Shown piece by piece: positions 1 through 9,581 of a stretch of 64,000 nt of DNA. Within the stretch, counting starts at the first letter, position 1, and each line of letters opens with the position of its first letter. The DNA lies in the NCBI GenBank assembly GCA_020342235.1, contig CP073217.1:1116001-1180000 (forward strand), in the 5' to 3' direction. Below the pieces are notes generated by a model. It saw only the letters and a program-made list of their open reading frames with translations, made no database searches and had not been told where the DNA came from. The position numbers and the translations under genes are program-made. Source of the stretch: Saccharomycopsis phalli (Eukaryota; Ascomycota; Saccharomycetes; Ascoideales; Saccharomycopsidaceae).

Positions 1-178
1 AAATTTTCAGAATAGACTTTTTCAAACGGGCCAACACGTTGTTTTTGTCATTAGGATCTGTTCGGGAAGCAATTCTAGAAATGGTTTCAATTTCATCAGA
101 CTCAAAGTCCCCACTTTGAGGAGCCTTAGTACCCCCATTCTCAGAATTAGATTCAGATTTAATCAAACCGTCAGACAT
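1..178 (-). CDS. N-terminus of an unidentified protein (partial)
   Basis: An ATG on the minus strand at 178 opens a frame that runs uninterrupted off the left edge, giving about 59 residues. The stretch is hydrophilic and Ser/Glu/Asp-rich, starting MSDGLIKSESNSE, then a DEIETISRIASR segment and a basic LARLKKS segment. One in-frame CTG lies near the edge. Hydrophilic N-tails of this kind precede the first membrane segment in many yeast transporters, but no domain is visible here, so that is only a guess. An AT-rich upstream region (179-260) fits a promoter. Confidence 0.5.
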   Translation of the reverse strand, partial: MSDGLIKSESNSENGGTKAPQSGDFESDEIETISRIASRTDPNDKNNVLARLKKSILKI

Positions 179-1872
179 TCAACACAATTAGAAATCCTAA
201 ATATACCAAGATAATGCCCATATTTATAAATTAGTTGCCAGATTTGCGATGGTGGCAATAAGACTTATCTCCGCAAATTACGAGCGCAGTGGTAATTCCT
301 CGAATAGGTTATCCAGTCGGGGATAAGATTTGATTTAACTTTCAAGCATCCGGTTTAAGCTGCCCATATGAGATAGAGACGAAGAAGATGGATACGTCGA
401 ATGGACTAAACCTCTAAAGTCACTGATCACCCAACATTGACCTTTTGCCATACGTTATACATGCTATCCATTATAATAAAGTAAAGGAAATAGGGTGAGG
501 GCAGGTATTTTGACAGGCATTAAGGTTGATGCCTATTAAGGTTAGTAGTAATTTGATCCGTCGAAAGGCGGCACTGGTCCGTGAACCAGAAAACAAAACA
601 GCACTCTAAAAATATCATTAAGAGACATTAAAAACTGTTCTAAAATCAATTGAAATATTCTTGCAAGTTATTATTTCTTCCAGTCAAATCAAATATAGCA
701 TGTGGCCCAATAATTTGCGGATTTCCAAGTAAAAATATCTCCGCATAAATCCACCGCACAACTCCGCATTTTTTCTAAACTGATGATATCAAGCAAACCT
801 AATTCTCTCATGTAAGACACAATAGTAACAAACTTGGACGTGACAAACACTAACAGAATAACTCTAGCATATAATTTTTGTTACTACTATTTTAAATACT
901 AGTTATTAACAATCGGCCTTCCGCTACGAGGGACAATAAGCAAGGCTAGGAGAGTGCTGTATAACCCTACCTAGCTAATATATTACAAGGGTCTTATTGA
1001 GCTAATACGATTTTATAGTAGCCTTGCATCTATTTTTGTTCGCAAATAGGCAATGTGTGGCGAGGGAAGGTTCTCAGTATAACTTCGAATGTTCCAGATT
1101 ATATTGCAGAGAAATTCAACCTATTAATGACTATGACGAGTGTGATACGATTGTTTAAGTATTAATATTACCCACAAGCGTCAACTACGCTACGATAAAG
1201 GGCCAGTAAGCCTTACATCGAAGGATATATTGCAGCAGTTGTTACAGACATCTAAGGTTAATGACATACTGACCTATTGTACATATGTGAGAGGAGAGTC
1301 GTAAGCTGGGTTATGCCCCACAGGAAAGTAGGGTTGGATTAAGGATGTTATCGTACTCTGGTAAGAGTACAATTAGCAGTAGAAATTCCTAGAATATCAA
1401 TGAGGGCATGCGGTCCAGTCTAAGTGATATAATACGGCTGATGACGTACATTAGTGAAATGTACTTATCCTATCAGAGTTCTTGGTCTCGTAACCACGAT
1501 TATTGATGATGTGGTTACAACCGGATGGAGCAGTATTACCCTACCTATAATACCTTATAAAAGGGCTTTACTGCCTCCAAGTAATTTAGTTCAGAATTTT
1601 ATATACACAATGTATATTACGGTATCGATTGGAACAATGTATAATTGTTGTAGTAGCTACTGATAGTTCTGTGCTCCGAACCTACAATATTATTTATTTA
1701 ATATTGTGGGCCGTATTTACGTATTAAGTTTTTCCTTATGATTGATTACAGTCTAAGGTTTTTTGTTAGTACATCAGCTGATGTGTTGTAGTAAAGCTAT
1801 TTGCATGGTATTTATTTACCAATTTTTAAATATGAGATCATCTAGTCAATTTTGCTGCAAACAAATAAATCA
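179..1872. other. Gene-free region with several short hairpins
   Basis: No convincing coding frame is present; the only ORF of note (1454-1663) has no recognisable features. I see a perfect 7-bp inverted repeat at 1353-1370, a 6-bp one at 1633-1649, a 10-of-11 bp one at 1682-1709 and a 14-bp perfect palindrome at 1771-1784. The string TGTTGTAGTA occurs at 1646 and again at 1784. Position just upstream of a tRNA and this kind of structure would fit decayed LTR material, since Ty-like elements favour tRNA flanks, but no paired TG..CA ends or target duplication can be shown by eye. Confidence 0.4.
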
Positions 1873-1944
1873 TCCGTGATAGTTTAGTGGCTAGAATTTC
1901 CGCTTGTCGCGTGGAGGACCGGGGTTCAATTCCCCGTCGCGGAG
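1873..1944 (+). tRNA. tRNA-Asp (GTC)
   Basis: A 72-nt cloverleaf. The acceptor arms are TCCGTGA and TCGCGGA plus discriminator G, the anticodon loop is CTTGTCGC with anticodon GTC, and the B box is GGTTCAATTCC. It matches the known yeast tRNA-Asp closely. A run of T residues (TATTTTT) directly after the gene is the expected RNA polymerase III terminator. No intron is present. Confidence 0.96.
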
Positions 1945-2030
1945 TATTTTTGCCCCTTGTAGGATTAAATTTTTTAAGAATTTGTTTTTTACCTTTATCT
2001 TATTTACATGTTTCATTACATAATCATTTC

Positions 2031-3437
2031 TTAACAGCCTATCAACCTATAAAAAATATTTGAAACACTATTACAGCCTATAATCCAGCTAATTAACCAA
2101 TTCGGCACATACTTGCCAATCATATCATAAGCAGCTGCACCTCGTCCAACATGCGCTACCTGGATATCTCTCTTATAACTCACCTTTCGTCGGAACCCTG
2201 AGTCACTGTAGAGTAAGTCAAATATTTTATAGTTCAACTCTCGTAGACTTGTACCTCTTAAGCGAGGGGAAGGTCCACTTAAAGTACAAATTTGCTTAAA
2301 TCCAGAACCGTATATGGACTTCATGTTATCATCCCAGCCCAATATTTGATTTTGAAGTGAAGCCTCCATCTTAGCCCGTGCTTCTTTGTTGTCACCATGA
2401 TTAAATAAATTTACCGCACCTAGCTTTAAATTAATCACCTCAATATTTAGCTGCTCATCGTTTATGATTTCTCTAGCCAATGACTCAAAAACAGCGTTCA
2501 ATGAGTTAACTGCAACCGTTTCTGGTGCATGGAATGGTAAGTTGATTGATGAAATGAGGTTAGGAGTTAGCAATATTAGCTTTGTAGCCATCACATTATA
2601 CACATCGTCATCGAATTTTATGGCGTTATTGTTTCTAATGATATTGAGAAACCCATTAGTGAACAACACTAAAGGTGACAAGATTTTACCAGTTAAGCAG
2701 TCGGACCAGCTTTTGAGACTAATATTCTCAATTGGTCCTATTGGATAGAATAAGTCAGGTATCACTATTACACCGACCAATTTATATGAATGTGGAGCTG
2801 CTCCAGGAAATGGGGTCACGGGATTGTTAAGAACCTTATCAAAGTTATCAATTTGATGTTTAAGAGTTTCCTCATTTTTAGAGTTCACCTTGAATGCCCG
2901 GATGTCTTCCGAATGCTCGTTATTGATTACTGCAACATCCTTTTCATTAATGGCAGAAATATAAATTATCATCCCCCGCTTCTCCAAGTCATTTGCCACT
3001 ACCCTGACCAATGGCTCCAAGGGTGAACCTATTATAATCACCACGTTAGATCTTGCGCCATTTGGAAGCCTCTTTGCCCTCCGTCGCCGATCTGTCTTTA
3101 TGTACTTTTTGTTATTGCGTATGGTGATATGACTGCCATTACTGTCAAAATAGAACTTATAGAAAATGCCTCCGCCTAGAGCACCGCCAAGAATAAAGGC
3201 TAAAAATTTTTTATTGTCACTAATATAGCGCATGAATCCATTTGGGGTGGCTACCTGCTGTGACGGGGGTACCTCTCGAACCTTATCGTTGAACAACTCA
3301 TACAAGTATTCCGACTGGTCATGAACAAAGTCAATTGAGCCAGTGACGGCACTTGAATTAGCAATATCTTTAAGTGCACCTGCTACCTCTTGCTGGAATC
3401 CGTGTATCCACCGTATAGTCTTGTCTACAGGATCCAT
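2031..3437 (-). CDS. DUF1776 family protein (SDR-like, PBR1/YNL181W type)
   Basis: 468 residues from an ATG at 3437. After an N-terminal region of about 85 residues comes a glycine-rich hydrophobic stretch (FLAFILGGALGGGIFY, about 79-94), likely a membrane anchor, then a basic patch. The body reads like a short-chain dehydrogenase fold, with VVIIIGSPLEPLVRVVANDL (about 130-150) in the place of the nucleotide-binding strand, helix and loop. It resembles the fungal DUF1776 family, whose budding yeast member I believe to be YNL181W/PBR1, a putative oxidoreductase. The canonical YxxxK catalytic pair is not evident, so enzyme activity is uncertain. It is divergent from LSB3, with about 300 bp between the start codons. 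Confidence 0.72.
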   Translation of the reverse strand: MDPVDKTIRWIHGFQQEVAGALKDIANSSAVTGSIDFVHDQSEYLYELFNDKVREVPPSQQVATPNGFMRYISDNKKFLAFILGGALGGGIFYKFYFDSNGSHITIRNNKKYIKTDRRRRAKRLPNGARSNVVIIIGSPLEPLVRVVANDLEKRGMIIYISAINEKDVAVINNEHSEDIRAFKVNSKNEETLKHQIDNFDKVLNNPVTPFPGAAPHSYKLVGVIVIPDLFYPIGPIENISLKSWSDCLTGKILSPLVLFTNGFLNIIRNNNAIKFDDDVYNVMATKLILLTPNLISSINLPFHAPETVAVNSLNAVFESLAREIINDEQLNIEVINLKLGAVNLFNHGDNKEARAKMEASLQNQILGWDDNMKSIYGSGFKQICTLSGPSPRLRGTSLRELNYKIFDLLYSDSGFRRKVSYKRDIQVAHVGRGAAAYDMIGKYVPNWLISWIIGCNSVSNIFYRLIGC

Positions 3438-3467
3438 AATTCTAGAGTCTCTGCTGTATGTGTAGGC

Positions 3468-3719
3468 TCATCTCTTGCCATTAACTTTTTCTTGAATGAC
3501 TCCGAGGTGGCTAGTCATGTGTGCCAGGAGAGCTGTGCCATGTTCTGCACGTGAAGTCTCATTTATGTAGCTTTGGTACAGGGATGCTTGGGACATAATT
3601 ACTAAGCTATCACAAAATTTCTTAAATAAAAGGGGGCGCCTCGGGAATGCTCCGGAAATTGACAATCCGTATATTCCTTCATACAAAAAAAAGGAGAGTT
3701 CCAAATTTCTTTGCACCAT
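3468..3719 (-). CDS. Possible small protein, uncertain
   Basis: An 83-codon frame opening with ATG at 3719; an internal ATG would give a 42-residue form starting MSQASLYQSY. No domain is recognised. It lies entirely inside the 302-bp interval between the divergent DUF1776 gene (start 3437) and LSB3 (start 3740), so it would occupy both promoters. The amino-acid composition looks protein-like, but this may be chance, or the frame may be transcribed as a leader of the DUF1776 gene. Confidence 0.25.
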   Translation of the reverse strand: MVQRNLELSFFLYEGIYGLSISGAFPRRPLLFKKFCDSLVIMSQASLYQSYINETSRAEHGTALLAHMTSHLGVIQEKVNGKR

Positions 3720-3739
3720 AAAATTATTATATTACATCG

Positions 3740-4973
3740 ATGGGAATTAAGATCAATAATCCTGTTCCAAGAAGCTTGGGAAGTGAATCAAAGTAAGTGT
3801 TGCTGTTGTTGTTCCTCAAGATTTGACTAACATTGAAGGAAGGCTGCCAGAATCCTAGCCTCGTTTATCAAGCCAAATCAATTTGTGGGCGCGGAACAGG
3901 TTATTCCTCCAAAAATCTTACAAGAGGCCAAGGGATTGGCTGTCATCACTGTTCTCAAGGCTGGATTTTTATTCTCGGGAAGAGCAGGTTCCGGTATTAT
4001 TGTTGCTAGACTTCCAGATGGATCTTGGTCGTCTCCCTCGGCAATTGTGACTGCTGGTGCTGGAGTAGGCGGACAGATAGGAGCCGAGCTTACAGACTTT
4101 GTGTTTATTTTGAATACCACTGCGGCAGTTGAGTCGTTTGCGCAAGCCGGGTCTATTACTTTGGGTGGTAACGTCTCTTTGGCTGCTGGACCATTAGGAA
4201 GAAATGCCGAGGCCGCCGGAACTGCCTCCTTAAAGTCTGCCGCAGCTATATTCTCTTATTCCAAGACCAAAGGTCTCTTTGCTGGTGTCTCTTTAGAGGG
4301 TTCTGTTATTGTCGAAAGAAGAGACGCCAACAGAAAGTTTTATGGAGGAAACTGCACCGCAAAAAGTATCTTGTCCGGTAGGGTTGAACCGCCACCAGCA
4401 GTTGATCCGTTGTTTAGAGTTTTAGACTCTAGAGCGTTCAATAAGAAACAGTTTGATTACAATAATGAAGACGATGACTACTACAATGACATTCCAACAT
4501 TTTCCGACGAGTCCCTGGATTACGGCGGAGGAAGAAGAAAGTTTGGTTCAAGAAATAGAGATCGAAGTGACTCCTATGAACATGGCCGTTATTCTGATGA
4601 TGAAGGAGACAGGTTCAGTGCACCTCGGCGCAGCAGAACCACAAATGACACTAGTGCTAGATCGAATGTCACAAATTCTTCATGGGAAGATGATGTATTC
4701 GACAGAAGTATCAGATCTCCAGAGTCTAAGCCTGGTAGACCTCACTCATCTAAGCCACAATTTGACAGTAATGAGGACTTATCTGTACCTAAAGGTCATA
4801 GAGCTATTGCCTTATTCACGTTCCAGGCTGAAGAGGATGGTGATTTGCCATTTAAAAAAGGCGATTATATCACAATATTAAAGAAAAGTGAAACTGCAGA
4901 CGATTGGTGGTCTGGAAAATGCAATGGAAAGGAGGGGATATTTCCTGCTAACTATATTGAAATAATAAACTGA
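3740..4973 (+). CDS. LSB3: LSB3/YSC84-type SYLF-SH3 actin-patch protein, one intron
   Basis: Spliced: exons 3740-3792 and 3839-4973, intron 46 nt (GTAAGTG donor, TGACTAAC branch, GAAG acceptor). The product is 395 residues. Exon 1 supplies the family N-terminus (MGIKINNPVPRSLGSESK) and exon 2 continues KAARILASFIKPNQFVGAEQ, as in S. cerevisiae Lsb3/Ysc84. The SYLF lipid/actin-binding domain covers about residues 30-220 (LKAGFLFSGRAGSGIIVARL, ADPLGRNAEAA-like region). A disordered Asp/Ser/Arg-rich linker follows, then a C-terminal SH3 domain (about 338-394: ALFTFQAEEDGDLPFKKGD, WWSGKCNGKEGIFPANYIE). The family acts at cortical actin patches in endocytosis with Sla1/Las17. Starting at the first ATG of exon 2 would lose the conserved N-terminus. 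Confidence 0.93.
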
Positions 4974-5114
4974 CTCAAGTCATTTATTCTCGCTCAGAGG
5001 AATGTATTTTATGGCTTTGTTGCCACTTATTTCGATATCGACTACAAAATGTATATTTTAGTGTATAGCGATCATTAATATTTAGGTTGCAAAGTAAATA
5101 GAAGTCGCAATAGC

Positions 5115-6794
5115 TTAAACTACTAACCTATCACTTATATTTAAGTTCTCAAGTGCCTTTTCAAATTGACCTTGAAACTGCCGGTCCTGCTCTTCTTTGG
5201 ACTGTGCAAGCAATTTTTTTAACGCATTCAAGTCATTATGCCAAAACGTATCAAATATGTAATTGCAAATAAGCGTGATATTATATGATGTATTAATATA
5301 TTCCTTATTTGTAGCCTTTGCTCGGTCTTTGATGTCATTTTCCAATTCTGCCAATGACTTATCAATGCTTTGTGGTGGAATTAAATATGGATGTGAATAC
5401 CCATTCGCCATTGGCACAAAATAAGAAGCCTGTGGAAACTTGAATGGATATCTCACATTATTATTATTTTCAGATACGTAAATCTTTGTTTTCGTGTACG
5501 AAAATGGAGAAACAAATGGTAGCCTGATTGGAGACCAATGACTTGCATTAATTTGTCGATCATTTATGATCAAATTGTCGTTTATGTCACTAATGGCTTT
5601 TGATGCAGCTCGTTCAGAGTCCATTTCGACCAATGCCTCTAGCGTACCATCATCCACGGATGTTATAAATTTAAAATTTTTTACTATGCCGTTTCTGGCA
5701 CATAGATCTGTAAAACAATTCTGTGGTACACCAACAGGAAAATGTTTAATGCGAATAATATTTTTTTGGTAACCTGTATTGGATCTGTTTTTTGCCTCAG
5801 TACAAAATATTTGCCTATCAGAGATCAACGAGTTGTCAAGCTTTTCAATGGCTGATAATGCGTCTTTACGCTCGAAATAAGTAACTAAAGCCCAGCTTGC
5901 ATTAAGCCTAGCGACTTCTTGCACATAAATTGAAATAATGTTACCATATTTTCCAAATTTTGCCTGAAGTACTGACTCAGTTGTTTTTGGGGGAAGATTC
6001 TTGACGAATACAACACTTTTGGTTTGGTGTTCGGTACTTGGATTGAGTCTTTGCTTATCCCTTTCATCCTTGGAAGTATGAATCCCTACATAAATCTTTG
6101 AGCCTTTGAAGAGCTTGCCATTGTGCTTAGCAACAGCTTTAAATGCATCTTCCTGTTGTTTAAACAAAATGAAGCCTTGGCTTTTCTCATGGTTGATTTT
6201 ACAAGAGAGGATATCTCCATAAAACTTGAATGCTTCAAAAAAGCTTCTCGTACTTAAATCTTTTGGCAAGTTAGAGAAGAAGACATTCGTACCTAAGTTG
6301 TTATTTCTTTTTAATTGATCTCGGATTGATTGCATGATTCTGATTTCTGAGTTGCCAAGTTTTGTATAATTCAAGGCTTCTACTGCATTTGATGCATCTT
6401 TAGCATTTTTAAAATTGACATATCCGTATCCCAAAGGTTTTCCTGTTGTGGTACTACAGCAAATTTTGACTGATACGACTTCCCCAAATTCAGAGAATTT
6501 GTTCAAAAGTAATTTTTCATCAACATCAGATCCTAGATCACCGATATATAGAGGAATAGCCTTGACAATAGGATCTGCATATTCTGTGGTATCGACACCA
6601 TCTCCTTCCGTGTTCTCCTTGGCAAAATCATTGAACCCAGTGGTCTTTAAGTCTCTCGTAGTGGTCTTCTTTGGCACCTCATTTAATTTTTTATTTGTAG
6701 CTTTGGATGGAGGGCTTGGAGGTACGTTCAGTGAAATGGTTCTCAACACCTTACTTCCAGGCTTTCCCTCAGACTTCTTGTGTACAATAGGCAT
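5115..6794 (-). CDS. PES4: Four-RRM RNA-binding protein, PES4/MIP6 family
   Basis: 559 residues. Four RRM units can be read. RRM1 is about 80-155 (IPLYIGDLGSDVDEKLL, RNP1 LGYGYVNF); RRM2 about 168-242 (TNVFFSNLPKDLSTRSF, RNP1 SQGFILF); RRM3 about 262-335 (SVVFVKNLPPKTTESVL); RRM4 about 347-420 (NIIRIKHFPVGVPQNCF), which is degenerate. The poly(A)-binding-like arrangement without a PABC domain matches the yeast paralogues Pes4 and Mip6, implicated in mRNA export and meiotic mRNA regulation. Most non-WGD yeasts have one copy, so assignment between the two names is arbitrary. Divergent from NDE1. Confidence 0.75.
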   Translation of the reverse strand: MPIVHKKSEGKPGSKVLRTISLNVPPSPPSKATNKKLNEVPKKTTTRDLKTTGFNDFAKENTEGDGVDTTEYADPIVKAIPLYIGDLGSDVDEKLLLNKFSEFGEVVSVKICCSTTTGKPLGYGYVNFKNAKDASNAVEALNYTKLGNSEIRIMQSIRDQLKRNNNLGTNVFFSNLPKDLSTRSFFEAFKFYGDILSCKINHEKSQGFILFKQQEDAFKAVAKHNGKLFKGSKIYVGIHTSKDERDKQRLNPSTEHQTKSVVFVKNLPPKTTESVLQAKFGKYGNIISIYVQEVARLNASWALVTYFERKDALSAIEKLDNSLISDRQIFCTEAKNRSNTGYQKNIIRIKHFPVGVPQNCFTDLCARNGIVKNFKFITSVDDGTLEALVEMDSERAASKAISDINDNLIINDRQINASHWSPIRLPFVSPFSYTKTKIYVSENNNNVRYPFKFPQASYFVPMANGYSHPYLIPPQSIDKSLAELENDIKDRAKATNKEYINTSYNITLICNYIFDTFWHNDLNALKKLLAQSKEEQDRQFQGQFEKALENLNISDRLVV

Positions 6795-7407
6795 ATTTTC
6801 TCAGTGGTTATTTTGTTTATTGCTATTAGTATTGGTAATTGATCGATTTTACACTAATAAAAGAGTTTTTAATGTGTAAAATGTAAAGTGCAGACTGTAG
6901 AAATACTAGTCGGGGAATACTAATTTATATTCAAAAATAGACAGTTTTTTTGTGTCATGTTGAAAACTGGCACATACGTACCTTTTGCATCAAGGTGCTT
7001 ACCCTGATACTGAAAATAGTAACCTAAGTGGTTACTTGGGTGGCATGTGAAACTGTGCTGATTCCTAATTCCTGCCATTTTTACTGGAGTGTTGACGGTT
7101 TAAATTCTAGTATCGTTCTATGTGGCACGACAAAAACTATAAGGTTATCTATGAAAATTGTGAAACAAAAGCGCGTTATAAGACAGCTTTAAACTATCGT
7201 CATTTCAATCACAAAAATATATAACTACGTGAATACGTTACATTAATATAATTATGAGCGATGACGAATTAATGTCTATCATGGTGGTTATAGTGTCAAA
7301 TGTGTCACTCATGATAATTAGTCATGCATTAATAATCATACAGGAGATTCCAGAAGATCCGGAATAAATAAGTTTCATAGTCTGGGTTTTTTTATCTAAA
7401 TTCAAAA
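6795..7407. other. Divergent promoter region between PES4-like and NDE1
   Basis: 613 bp, AT-rich, with no coding frame of interest. It contains a 7-bp inverted repeat with 5-nt spacer (AGTAACC / GGTTACT, 7018-7036) that could be a dimeric factor site. Several TAATCATGCAT/TAATCAT-like A/T motifs cluster at about 7295-7345 near NDE1. Confidence 0.6.
7018..7036. promoter_or_regulatory. Inverted repeat AGTAACC-N5-GGTTACT
   Basis: A perfect 7-bp inverted repeat with a 5-nt spacer, 372 bp before the NDE1 start codon and 224 bp before the PES4-like start codon. Dyad symmetry with a short spacer suggests a homodimeric binding site. No specific factor is assigned. Confidence 0.3.
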
Positions 7408-9525
7408 ATGATTCCTATGAGTCAACTTCTTAAGCACAGACTTGCGGGACTCCCCTTTTCAAAGGCTTATTTGCCCCTGCCTAAGTACTTTCGAGGGTCT
7501 GAGGTATTTAGGAGTTTTGGGTCCGGAAGCTCAATGCGGTTCAGGAATAGCGCTGCTAACTGGACAAATAAGGCTACAACCAAGGGTGGCGAGGTCGTTG
7601 AATTACAGTATTCGTTTTTTCGTGATAGTTATTTTGGCAAATTTGTCAGAAATGGTGTTTATTTCATTGGTGTCTCTGGTATCACATTTACACTATTGAT
7701 TGCCGGGTTCTTTGTGTATGATGCAACTACTTATAATGAGCTGGAGAGTGGAAAGATATTAACCGTTTCAGAATTAGCATTAAACCCTAAGATTGGGGGA
7801 CCAGAAAACCTTCCGATCTTACATGCTAACTTGGATGATTATGATTCTCCCTCAAAAGAAGCATTACAGTTTAAGCCGCGCCTTGTAATTTTAGGCTCAG
7901 GTTGGGGGTCCGTTTCGTTATTAAAAAGTTTGAAAGCTGGTGATTATAATGTGACATTGGTTTCACCAACTAATTATTTTTTGTTCACACCATTGTTACC
8001 TTCGGCTGCATCTTCCACCCTTACTATAAAATCACTCACCGAATCTATCCGAAAGATACTTCTAAGAGTCAATGGTCATTTTCTTGAGGCAACAGCAGAG
8101 AAAGTTGAATTTGCAGATAAGTTGATAAAGGTATCGGCAAAAGATGGCGAAGGCAACATCAAGAAATTTTACGTTCCTTATGATAAATTAGTCGTTGCCG
8201 TGGGGTCATCTGCGAACACACATGGCGTCGAGGGCTTGAAGTATAGTCACCAGCTTAAAACTGTGGAGGACACTAGAGTTATAAGAAAAAAGATCACGCA
8301 GGTTTTAGAGAAGGCTTGTTTGCCGACCACCACTGATGCAGAAAGAAGAAGACTTCTTTCGTTTGTTGTCTGTGGGGGTGGGCCTACTGGAGTTGAGTTT
8401 GCAGCAGAACTATATGACTTCTTGAACGAGGATCTTCTTAAGAATAACTATCCAAGTATCTTGCGACAGGAAATTTCTGTCCATATAATTCAATCCAGAG
8501 CGAATATTTTGAATACTTATGATAGAGCTATTAGTGAATATGCGGAACGTCAATTCCAAAAGGATTCTATAGATGTCTTGACCAACTCAAGAGTTGAGAA
8601 AATTTTACCTGACGAGGTAGTTTTCAGTCAAAATAATTCAGAAACTGGAGAGAAAGAAACCAAGGTATTACCATTTGGGTTATGCGTGTGGTCCACTGGG
8701 GTAGCTCAAAATCCATTGGCTAAACAAATTGTTGATGATTTAGGTAAACCCTTTCAAACCAATCGACGTGCTATTGAGACAGATTCACACCTTAGGGTCA
8801 TTGGTGCTCCATTGGGTGAAGTGTACGCCATTGGAGATTGTTCTACTGTGAGAAGTGATCTTTCCAGTCACACAATAGAATTGATTCGTCACTTTATCAA
8901 TAAGAAGTACGCCTCAGCTACACCTAGCGGCGTGTTTAAGAGAAATGATGGAGCCAATTCTTTTTTGTCTGATGAAGAGATTAAGACTCTCAAACTTGGC
9001 TATAAAGAGATTCTACAATTAGCAGATGACATTGTGACTTATGTTCCACAAGCCAAAGGCCCACTTCGGTACGTTGAGAATTTGCTCCCAAAATATGACG
9101 TCGGTGGTAACGGCGAATTGGAATTTAGTCAGTTGGTGGACCTTTTACATGAGATTAATTCGAAAATCACTTCATTACCTGCCACTGCCCAAAGAGCCAG
9201 TCAACAAGGAAAGTATTTGGGTAAAAAATTCTCCCGGATTGTCAGTCGCGCTAGTAATTTGAGATTGAATGAGATATTTGACGGCGATATTGATAATTCT
9301 GTCTACTGTCCTTTTGAATACAAGCACTTGGGCTCGTTGGCATATGTTGGGAACTCTGCTGTTTTTGACTTGGGGAACGGCAATTCTTTTTTCGGTGGAT
9401 TGATTGCCATGTACTTGTGGAGAGGCGTTTATTTTAGCCAGTGTGTGAGTTTCAGAACCCAAGTATTGTTATTTATGGATTGGTTGAAACGAGGCATGTT
9501 TGGAAGAGATAGTATTGGATCTTAG
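7408..9525 (+). CDS. NDE1: Type II NADH:ubiquinone dehydrogenase with EF-hand insert (external, mitochondrial)
   Basis: 705 residues. A basic, Ser/Arg-rich N-terminus and a hydrophobic segment (about 92-108, GVSGITFTLLIAGFFVYDA) look like a mitochondrial presequence with inner-membrane anchor, as in external NDH-2 enzymes. The FAD dinucleotide fold begins VILGSGWGSVSLLKSL (about 164-180). The NADH fold has VVCGGGPTGVEFAAEL (about 325-340) and the second FAD motif has VYAIGDCS (about 472). An insert of about 110 residues contains an EF-hand-like loop at 564-575 (DVGGNGELEFSQ), as in calcium-responsive N. crassa NDE1. The loop ends in Gln rather than Glu, so calcium binding may be weak. The C-terminus carries the membrane-binding amphipathic segment. 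It oxidises cytosolic NADH and feeds ubiquinone without pumping protons. Confidence 0.9.
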   Translation: MIPMSQLLKHRLAGLPFSKAYLPLPKYFRGSEVFRSFGSGSSMRFRNSAANWTNKATTKGGEVVELQYSFFRDSYFGKFVRNGVYFIGVSGITFTLLIAGFFVYDATTYNELESGKILTVSELALNPKIGGPENLPILHANLDDYDSPSKEALQFKPRLVILGSGWGSVSLLKSLKAGDYNVTLVSPTNYFLFTPLLPSAASSTLTIKSLTESIRKILLRVNGHFLEATAEKVEFADKLIKVSAKDGEGNIKKFYVPYDKLVVAVGSSANTHGVEGLKYSHQLKTVEDTRVIRKKITQVLEKACLPTTTDAERRRLLSFVVCGGGPTGVEFAAELYDFLNEDLLKNNYPSILRQEISVHIIQSRANILNTYDRAISEYAERQFQKDSIDVLTNSRVEKILPDEVVFSQNNSETGEKETKVLPFGLCVWSTGVAQNPLAKQIVDDLGKPFQTNRRAIETDSHLRVIGAPLGEVYAIGDCSTVRSDLSSHTIELIRHFINKKYASATPSGVFKRNDGANSFLSDEEIKTLKLGYKEILQLADDIVTYVPQAKGPLRYVENLLPKYDVGGNGELEFSQLVDLLHEINSKITSLPATAQRASQQGKYLGKKFSRIVSRASNLRLNEIFDGDIDNSVYCPFEYKHLGSLAYVGNSAVFDLGNGNSFFGGLIAMYLWRGVYFSQCVSFRTQVLLFMDWLKRGMFGRDSIGS

Positions 9526-9581
9526 AATCGTCTTATATAAGTTTAATATATTGATTACATATTCATCTATGATAATTTTAT

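Noticed and set aside
1454-1663. 69-codon frame near tRNA-Asp
   Set aside because: Low-quality composition in hairpin-rich DNA; probably chance.
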